35,170 nt of DNA from Microvirga sp. 3-52 (lineage in GTDB: Bacteria; Pseudomonadota; Alphaproteobacteria; Rhizobiales; Beijerinckiaceae): positions 48,360 to 83,529 of the forward strand of contig NZ_JAHAMK010000033.1 of the NCBI RefSeq assembly GCF_018383585.1. Reading direction: 5' to 3'. The position numbers and the translations under genes are program-made. Under the pieces are notes generated by a model. That model had not been told where the DNA came from. It was given only the letters and a program-made list of their open reading frames with translations, and searched no databases. Shown piece by piece: positions 7,995-14,240 of this stretch. The stretch's first letter is position 1; each line of letters opens with the position of its first letter.

Positions 7995-8591
7995 CTAGAT
8001 CAGCGTCTCGATCCCGGTGAAAATCGCGTAGACGAAGCCGAGGCTCAGGGTGAGGCCGATGGAGCCGAGGACCAAGCCTCCGACGACCACCAGGCCATCG
8101 CGCTCGACGAGGCCCAAGCCAACCAGACACACGGCGAGCCCTAAGGGAATCTGCCCCACGAACGGCGGCGCGAAGAGCAGGCCCAGAGACAGGATCAGGA
8201 TGACTGCGCCCATGAGACGCATGGTCAGGGGCGTGTCGAGATAAGTCATGCGCGGGCGGGAGAAGCGCTCCAGCCGGCGGAAGACCGGGATGGCGCGTCC
8301 GACCGCGCGCTCGACATCGGTGCGGGCGACCGACCGGTTCATGAGCTGACGCGGCAACCAAGGCGCTTCCCGACCGAAGACGATCTGGATGGCGACGAGC
8401 GCCAGGAGCAGACCGCACACCAGAGGGATCGGCGGCGGCATGGGAAGACAATTCGGCAGGCCGAGCAGGACGATCAGGAGGGCGAAGGCCCTGTCCTGGA
8501 GCACCGCCATGATCTCACGCACGGTCAGGCGCTCGCCTGGCTGGGAGGCAAGAGCGAGCAGGATTTGAGAGGTGCGCGCGTTGGAAAACAA
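7995..8591 (-). CDS. ExoD family membrane protein (exopolysaccharide synthesis)
   Basis: About 198 residues of an ExoD-family integral membrane protein. ExoD was first found in Sinorhizobium meliloti as needed for normal exopolysaccharide production and nodule invasion; its molecular activity is unknown. The family core is clear: RTSQILLALA...GERLTVREIMAVLQDRAFALLIVLLGLPNCLP, then PPPIPLVCGLLLALVAIQIVFGREAPWLP. Several hydrophobic segments follow (about four), ending in LTLSLGFVYAIFTGIETLI. I use the TTG at 8591. A longer frame opens at a GTG at 8672, but that codon lies inside a dispersed repeat, has no ribosome site and adds 27 residues without family similarity. The start is uncertain. Confidence 0.8.
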   Translation of the reverse strand: MFSNARTSQILLALASQPGERLTVREIMAVLQDRAFALLIVLLGLPNCLPMPPPIPLVCGLLLALVAIQIVFGREAPWLPRQLMNRSVARTDVERAVGRAIPVFRRLERFSRPRMTYLDTPLTMRLMGAVILILSLGLLFAPPFVGQIPLGLAVCLVGLGLVERDGLVVVGGLVLGSIGLTLSLGFVYAIFTGIETLI

Positions 8592-8671
8592 GGAGCCCTG
8601 GTAGGTTCGGGAATGCTCAGGGCGCCTCTCTACCTGACTTAAGGTCCGGGGCCAAGGCTCCGGGGCTAGCA

Positions 8672-8777
8672 CATCGTGCGGAAAAATGGATCCGGTTTAC
8701 GGCTTTCAGCGGTGTGCTCACCAAAAGGCGGCATTGGGTGGATCCCAAAAGTGCACATCCACTTTCGGGTCCGATGC
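8672..8777. repeat. ~105-bp dispersed repeat, copy A
   Basis: Runs from CATCGTGCGGAAAAATGG through CCGGTTT to TCCACTTTCGGGTCCGATGC. The reverse complement of 26459-26561 has the same two ends at the same spacing, with a poorly conserved middle. This copy contains an additional GGATCC/GGATCC pair. It fills the gap between the exoD start and the end of usg and supplies the spurious upstream GTG of exoD. Confidence 0.72.
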
Positions 8778-8787
8778 CCGAGGTGCC

Positions 8788-9057
8788 TCAGTGAATGTTG
8801 ATTTCCCCCTCGATGGCCCGGAACTCCGCGGGCCTGATCAATTGCGCATGGGTAATCGTGACCGAATGTAAGGGCCCGGCGAGCTCGCGCTTCCAGAAAT
8901 CGAGAAAGTCGATGAGGACGGGAAAGCGGGGAGCCAGATCGTATTCCTGCCAGATATAAGTCTGCAGGAAGGTAGGGTGGTCCGGCATGCGGTAGAGGAT
9001 CTTGGCGGTTGTCAGCCCGTAGCCTTCCATCTGGCGGATGAAGTCGTTGGATACCAT
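8788..9057 (-). CDS. Usg family protein
   Basis: An 89-residue cytosolic protein of the alphaproteobacterial Usg family, small conserved proteins first noted beside tryptophan biosynthesis genes; no activity is established. The sequence matches the family over its whole length: DFIRQMEGYGLTTAKILYRM, then PDHPTFLQTYIWQEYDLAPRFP, and GPLHSVTITHAQLI. The ATG at 9057 is chosen because GAAGGAG stands 6 bases upstream; an ATG six codons earlier (9075) would put that ribosome site inside the gene. Here it stands alone between two copies of a dispersed repeat, not near trp genes. Confidence 0.88.
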   Translation of the reverse strand: MVSNDFIRQMEGYGLTTAKILYRMPDHPTFLQTYIWQEYDLAPRFPVLIDFLDFWKRELAGPLHSVTITHAQLIRPAEFRAIEGEINIH

Positions 9058-9249
9058 GCGAACTCCTTCTCTCAAGCTCCAGCGAGCCCTTCAGACAGGT
9101 GTCCGCCCCAACGGCACAGGCGGTTTCCTGCCCTATGCTCAAGGCTAAATCTTGAGTGCGCATCGAAGTTCCGGCAAGTCGAAGGACTTGCACATCCACG
9201 CGATCTTGCGTTCATTGCCCGGAGCATCGGAGCAACCTCTTAAGCGGCG

Positions 9250-9294
9250 GATCGTTGGGCACGGGAAACCGGGGCCACTTTTCCGTACGTTGCG
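9250..9294. repeat. Dispersed repeat, partial copy B
   Basis: GGGAAACCGGGGCCACTTTT followed by CCGTACGTTGCG matches the right-hand 45 bp of the copy at 26459-26561 (AAACCGGGCCACTTTTCCGC in that copy). The other half is lost or too diverged to align, although a GCATCGGAGC fragment remains at about 9224. It lies in the 284-bp gap between divergent usg and the formyltransferase gene; nothing else is recognisable there. Confidence 0.55.
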
Positions 9295-9341
9295 CTAGAA
9301 GCGACCCTGAACGGAAACATCGGACAAGGAGATCACCGGGA

Positions 9342-10190
9342 ATGCGCTTTGCCTTCGCGGGAATCGATTTTCTCGGAGATGTTTTCGAGACGCTGCTCAC
9401 CAGGGGCTGGGAGCCGGTCAAACTCTTCAGCCGCCCCTGCGACGGCATCTACGATTTCAACGACGTGACGGTCGCCCGCGCCCGCGCCTTGAGGCTGCCG
9501 ATCCAGATGTCGCGGATCCTCCCGGCCGATCTGGCCGGCTTGAAAGCCATAGGTTGCGAGGCCCTGGTGGTGGCGGGCTATCCCTGGCTGATCACCGGCT
9601 GGGAGCGGCATCTGCCCTATGCAGTCAACTTCCACCCATCGCCGCTCCCGATAGGCCGCGGACCCTATCCGCTCTTTCAGGCCATCCTGGACCGTCTTCC
9701 CGAATGGGGGATGACGGCCCATGTGATCGAACCCGCCTTCGACACGGGCGCCATTGTGACCCAGAGGCGGTTTTCCCTGAGCGGCGCGGAGACGCACGAC
9801 ACGCTGCTGGCCAAGTGCCAGATCGCCGCCAAGGAGATTTCCGTGCAATTGGCCGACGATCTTCCCCGGCTTTGGGCCGAGGCGAGACCCCAGGGCCCGG
9901 GAACCTATTGGCCCCGGATCACGCAGGTGCAGCGGACCGTCGACTGGACCGGAGCCATCCGGGATGTGTTGCGCACCATCCGCGCCTTCGGCTCCATCGA
10001 GGCCTTCGCCCAAATCGATTCCCGCTATGTCTATGTGTGGGAAGCCACCGGCTGGGAGGAGCCACACCACTACCGTCCCGGCACCCTCGTCCACAGGCAC
10101 CGCAAGCACATGGTCGTCGCCGCGCAGGACGGCTTTATCCAGGTCACGGGCTGGAGCCCGTATGCTCCGGGTCCGGTCAGAGGAAAGTAG
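9342..10190 (+). CDS. Formyltransferase-family protein (Fmt N-terminal-like fold)
   Basis: A 282-residue protein of the formyl transferase family, enzymes that move a formyl group from 10-formyltetrahydrofolate. The catalytic Asn-His-Asp triad is visible: N96 and H98 in NFHPSPLPIGRGPYP, and D134 in EPAFDTGAIV. A C-terminal segment (about 200-282) resembles the C-domain of methionyl-tRNA formyltransferase, but the N-terminal MRFAFAGIDFLGDVFETLL and reduced length differ from true Fmt, and no def (deformylase) gene is nearby. A sugar-nucleotide or other amine acceptor is possible. Start at the ATG at 9342; longer in-frame extension from 9156 would run through repeat copy B and is rejected. Confidence 0.85.
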   Translation: MRFAFAGIDFLGDVFETLLTRGWEPVKLFSRPCDGIYDFNDVTVARARALRLPIQMSRILPADLAGLKAIGCEALVVAGYPWLITGWERHLPYAVNFHPSPLPIGRGPYPLFQAILDRLPEWGMTAHVIEPAFDTGAIVTQRRFSLSGAETHDTLLAKCQIAAKEISVQLADDLPRLWAEARPQGPGTYWPRITQVQRTVDWTGAIRDVLRTIRAFGSIEAFAQIDSRYVYVWEATGWEEPHHYRPGTLVHRHRKHMVVAAQDGFIQVTGWSPYAPGPVRGK

Positions 10191-10220
10191 CGTCCACGCT
10201 GGAGGGGAAGCTGCCGCGAG

Positions 10221-10289
10221 TTAACGTCGACGCTTCACCAGCTTCCAGGCCTGGCGAAGGATGAAGAGGTTTCTGATAAGCTTGAACAT
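10221..10289 (-). CDS. Candidate 22-residue cationic peptide
   Basis: A 22-codon ORF from an ATG at 10289 to a TAA at 10221, beginning MFKLIRNLFILRQAWK and ending in KRRR. It has eight Lys/Arg, no acidic residue, and hydrophobic positions spaced as in an amphipathic helix, as in membrane-active peptides or small membrane-anchored proteins. A good ribosome site, AAGGA, stands 7 bases upstream but lies inside a hairpin (10296-10324). It is 86 bp after the stop of the sensor kinase, on the same strand. Whether it is translated is unproven; it could also be the remnant of something longer, although the upstream frame is not coding-like. I recognise no family. Confidence 0.45.
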   Translation of the reverse strand: MFKLIRNLFILRQAWKLVKRRR

Positions 10290-10295
10290 CGGGTT

Positions 10296-10324
10296 TCCTT
10301 GAAAGAATGTCTGCGTTTCAAGGA
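10296..10324 (-). promoter_or_regulatory. Hairpin enclosing the ribosome binding site of the 22-residue ORF
   Basis: In transcript sense TCCTTGAAA, an 11-base loop, TTTCAAGGA: a perfect 9-bp stem whose 3' arm contains the AAGGA ribosome site of the ORF starting at 10289. A second hairpin (GGCCGG/CCGGCC at 10332-10350) stands just before it. Such masking is the layout of translational switches and RNA thermometers. The stem lacks a T-run after it, so it is not a standard terminator. Confidence 0.5.
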
Positions 10325-10375
10325 CCATGGGGGCCGGAAGGTTCCCGGCCTGTCCGCGTCCCGCTCTGCTCCATC

Positions 10376-12748
10376 CTATGCCAGCGGAGCATCCACGGTG
10401 CAGACGATGCCGGTGGGGCGAAATTCGATGCGCGCAATCCCGTTGAGCTCCTGGGACAGGCTCCGCTCGATCAGCCGGGAGCCGAAGCCCCGGCGTGTCG
10501 GCGTCTGGACGGGCGGGCCACCGCCCTCCTCCCACCGCAAGCGCAGGCGCGGCTTGGGAAGGGCCGGTTCGACATCCCAGGTGATCCTGATCTCGCCCGT
10601 GGCATTCGCCAATGCGCCGTACTTCACCGCATTGGTGGCGAGTTCCTGGAGCGCTATGGCCAGGGCAAGGGCCATGCGGGGTGGCAGGCGGACCTCGGGA
10701 CCGCTCACATGCAGGCGGTTCTCACCTCGACTTGTGTAGGGGGCGACGGTCTGGCCGACGATGTCCTTGAGCTCGGCTCCCTCCCAGCTCTCTTTCGTCA
10801 GCACGTCATGAGCGCGCGCGAGGGCAATCAGCCGCCCTTCGAGAGCTTGCTTCGCATCCTCCATGGTCAGTGCATTGCGCAGGGTCTGCGAGGCTATGGA
10901 CTGGACGGTGGCGAGGGTGTTCTTCACCCGATGATTCAGCTCGTGGATCAGAAGGGTGCGCTGTTCTTCCGCCTGCTTGCGGTCGGTGATATCGCGCTGG
11001 ATCCCCCAGAGCCGTTTCAGCTGACCGTCCTCGACGATGCCCGCCATGCTGTTATCGAAGTGCTTGCGGTTTCCAGAGGCGTCCTGCTCGACCGACTCCA
11101 CGCCGGCCACGCTGTAGCCGGACAGGATGACCTCGGCAAGGTAAGCCCTTGCCTCGGGATCCGACGACGGCAACGAGAAATCCAGTGTCCTGCCGATCAG
11201 ATCCTCGGCCCGCGCGAGGCCGTACATTTCGGCCATGGCGTAATTGCACTCCACGAAGCGCCCGTTGCGGTAGGCAAGCTCGACCTGCTCCTCGACAGGC
11301 AGGGACGTGTCGAGGGGAGGATCGAACTCCAGAAGCCAGATGCCTTCGGTGCTGTGCGCGATGAAGGAACGATAGCGCTGCTCGCTCTCCCGTAAGGCTG
11401 CCTGTGCGTCTTTCTCGGCCGTTATGTCCCATTGAGCGCCGAGCGAACGCACGAAGCGTCCTCCGGCACCGCGGATGAGCTTGGTCCGGGCGGTGATCCA
11501 ACGCATCTCGCCGGTATCGGCGCGAAAGATTCGGAATTCATAGTCGAGCTGATGACGGGAATGATCGGCGACGGCGGCCCGCGTTTCCGCCTCGATCCGC
11601 GCCCGGTCCTCCGGATGCACAAGGGCAATCCAATCCTCGTAAGAGAAGAAGCCGGAGAGGTTTTCAGGGAGCCCGTATAATTCCAGGTATTCCGGCGATG
11701 CGACGGCCTTGTTGGTCCTTCGGTCGAATTCGAAGCTGCCGATCCTTGCAGCCTCCTGGACCTGCCTGAGCCGCTCCTCGCTTTCACGGCGGGCATCCTC
11801 GGCCAGCTTACGCTCGGTGATGTCATCGAACAGGATCGCGACGCGCCGCCGCTCTGGATTGCCGATCCGGGAGGCGAAGACGTCGTACCAGCGCCCCAGG
11901 GCTGCCGCCTCATATTCGAACCGCTCCGAATCCCCGGTCAGCGCCACGCGGCCGTAGATGTCGAACCAGTGATGCTCGTGCTCGGGATGGAAGGAGCGCA
12001 TGCTTTTGCCAGCGGCATCGCGCAGCCCTGTCTGCTCCTCGAAGATCGGATTGACCTCGACGAACACATAATCGACCGGGCGGTTCTGTTCGTCGAAGAC
12101 CATCTCGACGATGCAGAACCCCTGATCGAGCGCCTCGAAGAGGGCGCGATGGCGTGTCCCTGTCTCGTGAAGCGTAGCCTCCTTGCTCGCGCGCAGAGCA
12201 TCTTGGGTAAGGACTTTGTCCGTTGTTTCAGTCGCGGCGCAATAGAAGCCGACGATGCTGCCTTCTTCATCTCTGACCGGCGTCCAGGAGAAGCTGAACC
12301 AGCTCATGGGCCGGTCTGGGCGGCCTGCCAGGGCCACCGGGCGATCGATGAAAAACTGCGCCTCTCCTGCCATGGTTGCCGCAACGATCGGGCGATATTC
12401 GTCCCAGATTTCGGGCCACAGCTCTGGATAGGGCTTTCCAAGCGCCGCCGGATGTTTGATTCCGAGGATCGGCATGTAGCCGTCGTTGTAAAGCGACGTC
12501 AGCTCAGGCCCCCAGGCCAAATAGACCGGCTGCTGTGAGGCCAGCATGAGATCGACCATGGTCCTCAGGCTCTGCGGCCAAGCCTGGAGCGGCCCCAGCG
12601 ATGTCGTGGCCCAGTCATGGGTGCGAATGCGCTCTGCCATCTCGCCGCCGATCGAAGGCCACCGGGAGGCTCGCTGAGCCTGCGCGCCCTTATCCTCCTG
12701 GAATCCCGAAGGCCGAGGGGACGCCCCCTTCAAGGCAATGTCGTTCAT
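10376..12748 (-). CDS. Multi-PAS HWE-type sensor histidine kinase
   Basis: A 790-residue kinase with no transmembrane segment, so probably cytosolic. Four PAS-like sensing modules follow in order: about 40-180, 200-320, 325-455 (with a PAC 'EFRIFRADTGEMRWITARTKL') and 460-595. They are joined by the short coiled linkers typical after PAC motifs (DITERKLAEDARRESEERL, DITDRKQAEEQR). The phosphoacceptor is H606 in HELNHRVKNTLATVQSIA. The ATPase domain has LQELATNAVKYGAL with N706 and an RWEE (W739-x-E741) G1 box, marking the HWE family common in rhizobia. The His normally found in the N-box is Gln here (Q701). Start at the ATG at 12748; a frame running upstream to 12910 has no domain content. 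No response regulator lies within the window, so it is an orphan. Confidence 0.9.
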   Translation of the reverse strand: MNDIALKGASPRPSGFQEDKGAQAQRASRWPSIGGEMAERIRTHDWATTSLGPLQAWPQSLRTMVDLMLASQQPVYLAWGPELTSLYNDGYMPILGIKHPAALGKPYPELWPEIWDEYRPIVAATMAGEAQFFIDRPVALAGRPDRPMSWFSFSWTPVRDEEGSIVGFYCAATETTDKVLTQDALRASKEATLHETGTRHRALFEALDQGFCIVEMVFDEQNRPVDYVFVEVNPIFEEQTGLRDAAGKSMRSFHPEHEHHWFDIYGRVALTGDSERFEYEAAALGRWYDVFASRIGNPERRRVAILFDDITERKLAEDARRESEERLRQVQEAARIGSFEFDRRTNKAVASPEYLELYGLPENLSGFFSYEDWIALVHPEDRARIEAETRAAVADHSRHQLDYEFRIFRADTGEMRWITARTKLIRGAGGRFVRSLGAQWDITAEKDAQAALRESEQRYRSFIAHSTEGIWLLEFDPPLDTSLPVEEQVELAYRNGRFVECNYAMAEMYGLARAEDLIGRTLDFSLPSSDPEARAYLAEVILSGYSVAGVESVEQDASGNRKHFDNSMAGIVEDGQLKRLWGIQRDITDRKQAEEQRTLLIHELNHRVKNTLATVQSIASQTLRNALTMEDAKQALEGRLIALARAHDVLTKESWEGAELKDIVGQTVAPYTSRGENRLHVSGPEVRLPPRMALALAIALQELATNAVKYGALANATGEIRITWDVEPALPKPRLRLRWEEGGGPPVQTPTRRGFGSRLIERSLSQELNGIARIEFRPTGIVCTVDAPLA

Positions 12749-12966
12749 GAGACGAGCGCCTGATGGCAGGTGCGGGCCGCTTCGATGGTCTGGCGGAAGC
12801 AAGTCCGGTGTCCGGCGTTTGATGCCAGGACAAGGATGACTCTGTTCGGGCCTGCAAACATCTCCTGCCTCTTGGCTCGGCGGATTGTGTCCGATGCAAC
12901 CGGAACACATAAGGCCACGAGGTGGGCGATCAAGGTATCGCCGGATTGCCAGAAACGGGTCTCCTT

Positions 12967-13047
12967 CCCGCCGCAGACCTGTATGCAGATGCAGGATTTC
13001 GAACCTGCCGCCGCTTGCACCCTAACCAGGTTTTCGGCGCGGGCGGG
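12967..13047. other. Structured inverted-repeat segment in the gap upstream of the kinase
   Basis: In the otherwise featureless interval 12749-13045, CCCGCC (12967-12972) pairs with GGCGGG (13042-13047). AGACCTG (12975-12981) pairs with CAGGTTT (13027-13033) with one G-T, and GCAGG/CCTGC (12991-13008) forms an inner hairpin. Read on the minus strand, the inner hairpin shows GCAGGTTCGAAATCCTGC, like a tRNA T-arm with one extra loop base. No acceptor, D or anticodon arm fits around it. It could be a leader structure of the kinase mRNA. The rest of 12749-12966 holds nothing I recognise. Confidence 0.3.
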
Positions 13048-13070
13048 AACCAACCTCCCCTAGCGGCATT
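13046..13070 (+). promoter_or_regulatory. EcfG-like promoter of a candidate sRNA
   Basis: GGAAC (13046-13050), 16 bases, CATT (13067-13070), followed by AA. The -35 is the perfect EcfG box and continues GGAACCAA, as many EcfG sites do; the -10 has one mismatch to CGTT. It points at a perfect terminator 44 bp downstream, with no protein gene between. Confidence 0.42.
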
Positions 13071-13076
13071 AATCTC

Positions 13077-13148
13077 TCACGAAGGCCAATGCCCCCAGGT
13101 CTTCGAGACCCTCAAAGCCCTTCACTGTCCCCTGTGAAGGGCTTTTTC
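13077..13148 (+). ncRNA. Candidate small regulatory RNA (~70 nt)
   Basis: Inferred from a promoter-terminator pair on the plus strand in a region where the flanking genes are both on the minus strand. The transcript would begin near 13077, contain a small hairpin AGGTC-TTCGA-GACC (13098-13111), and end in a 12-bp terminator stem with T-run. It is antisense to no annotated coding sequence here. An in-frame ATG at 13089 (AAGG five bases upstream) opens a 65-codon frame, but that frame runs through the terminator and reads poorly, so I favour a non-coding RNA. No known RNA family is recognised. Confidence 0.42.
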
Positions 13149-13150
13149 TT
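13114..13150 (+). terminator. Rho-independent terminator
   Basis: AAAGCCCTTCAC, 8-base loop, GTGAAGGGCTTT then TTCTT: a perfect 12-bp stem with a T-run on the plus strand only (the other side is followed by GAGGGTC). Since no plus-strand protein gene precedes it, it implies a plus-strand transcript starting in 12750-13110. Confidence 0.8.
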
Positions 13151-13206
13151 CGCCCGACCCTGTGTTCCGCAGCCACGCCCGGGGCTCCCTGCCCTTTCAG
13201 AACTTT

Positions 13207-13285
13207 GGACCCCTTCGCGACTGCTCGGCAAAGCTGCCCCCTTCCCTGGCGCGACCGGATTCCGTCCGACTGTTCGGCCAAGCTG
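13207..13285. repeat. Two imperfect ~30-bp direct repeats
   Basis: The units at 13207-13236 and 13257-13285 share GGAC/T, GACTGCTCGGC versus GACTGTTCGGC, and end in AAGCTG, about 77% alike with a 20-bp spacer. They lie in the non-coding gap 13149-13410 between the candidate sRNA terminator and the flavin reductase. They suggest a local duplication or paired binding sites; no function is evident. Confidence 0.45.
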
Positions 13286-13348
13286 AAACCGTCCTCCGCC
13301 TCGATCATTGCCCCTTTGAAGGCTATCCTGTTGGCCTTCAGGACCGGG

Positions 13349-13388
13349 AGGCCTCCTCATTTGCCGGCAACGGCGGGTGAGGAGGCCT
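13349..13388 (-). terminator. Inverted repeat after the flavin reductase gene
   Basis: AGGCCTCCTCA and TGAGGAGGCCT, an 11-bp perfect stem with an 18-base GC-rich loop, 22 bp after the flavin reductase stop. In the minus direction it is not followed by a T-run; on the plus strand TT follows. It is probably the 3' end structure of the flavin reductase mRNA. Confidence 0.5.
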
Positions 13389-13410
13389 TTCAGCGTGCTG
13401 TCCACAGATT

Positions 13411-13938
13411 TCAGAGCTGGTGGTAGTGCCGCCCCTGATAGATCAGGGGGGGCTTCATCTCGCCGAGCCGGATGCGGACGATCTCGCCGATGATGACATG
13501 GTGGGTCGCGACGATCCGGGCATCGCTGATGCGGCAGTCGAAGGCGACGAGGCTCGTCGTCAGGGCGGGCGAGCCCGTTTCGAGCCTGTCCCACTGACCG
13601 GTGGTGAAGCGCTCCTGCCCCTGAAGACCCGAACGACCCGCGAAAACATCTGCAAGAGCCAGATCGGCGGCACTCAAGGTATTGACGCAGAAAACCCGGT
13701 TGGCCAGGAGCGCCTGCGCCGATCGTGAGGCCGTGTTGATGCAGACCAGGAGCGAGGCCGGGCTGTCCGTCACGGGGGTGACCGCCGTGGCCGTAAAGCC
13801 CGCGCGTCCGGCCGATCCATCGGTCGTGACCACATGAACGGCTGCGGCCGCGCGGCTCATGCCTTCCCTGAAGAGAACGGCATCCGGGCCGGCGGCACCC
13901 GTGGCGGCTGAATTGGGAGTGGCTTGAGACTTCAACAT
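13411..13938 (-). CDS. Flavin reductase-like FMN-binding protein
   Basis: About 175 residues of the flavin reductase domain family (RutF/HpaC relatives), which use NAD(P)H to reduce FMN or FAD for partner monooxygenases. Matching segments are FREGMSRAAAAVHVVTTDG, GFTATAVTPVTDSPASLLVC, NTASRSAQALLANRVFCVN, and the C-terminal THHVIIGEIVRIRLGE with PPLIYQGRHYHQL. The ATG at 13938 is used; an upstream TTG at 13953 with GGAAGAGG close before it is also possible. No monooxygenase gene lies beside it, so its partner is unknown. Substrate details are inference from the family. Confidence 0.86.
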   Translation of the reverse strand: MLKSQATPNSAATGAAGPDAVLFREGMSRAAAAVHVVTTDGSAGRAGFTATAVTPVTDSPASLLVCINTASRSAQALLANRVFCVNTLSAADLALADVFAGRSGLQGQERFTTGQWDRLETGSPALTTSLVAFDCRISDARIVATHHVIIGEIVRIRLGEMKPPLIYQGRHYHQL

Positions 13939-14113
13939 CGTGATCCGGGACAAGCCTCTTCCACTCTTTCAGGCAGAGCACAAGGCTGTTCAGACCCATA
14001 TGGTCCCTGGCCTTATCCTTTGGAAGCGGTAGGCAGAACCGGCCTTGCCCAGTATTGCATCGGCCTCTGCCGCTTATTCCATCAGAAGAGGGAATAGGAA
14101 ACTTAACAGAAAG

Positions 14114-14142
14114 TTGTCGAACGGAAATCCGTTTGCTAGAGA
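14114..14142 (+). promoter_or_regulatory. Possible sigma-70-type promoter of the liv operon
   Basis: TTGTCG, 17 bases, TAGAGA, about 100 bp before livH. Both boxes match the housekeeping consensus in four of six positions or fewer, at the right spacing. The rest of the 302-bp gap 13939-14240 shows nothing else I recognise. Confidence 0.35.
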
Positions 14143-14240
14143 CACCCGCATCTTACGTCAGGCTTGGCGTTGCTCAGGCATCGTGCTTACCTGCGGTGTT
14201 TCCCAAGAATGACCCCGTTCCAGAGGGGCAAGGGTAGGAC

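Noticed and set aside
8592..8672. 27-residue N-terminal extension of ExoD from a GTG
   Set aside because: The GTG lies within a dispersed repeat and has no ribosome site; the extension does not look like the family. The true start remains uncertain.
10307..11395. A 362-codon plus-strand frame opposite the kinase
   Set aside because: It covers the conserved H-box and ATPase regions of the kinase in antisense and has no recognisable domain.
12967..13047. tRNA gene on the minus strand (GGTTCGAAATCC resembles a T-arm)
   Set aside because: The T-loop would have 8 bases and no acceptor, D or anticodon arm pairs around it; kept only as a structured element.
13089..13286. A 65-codon plus-strand ORF starting within the candidate sRNA
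   Set aside because: It runs through the terminator stem and is Pro/Arg-rich shadow-like sequence.
13069..13308. A 79-codon minus-strand ORF in the gap before the flavin reductase
   Set aside because: It would have to encode both arms of the strong 13114-13145 terminator hairpin and one of the direct repeats; no ribosome site of note and no family resemblance.
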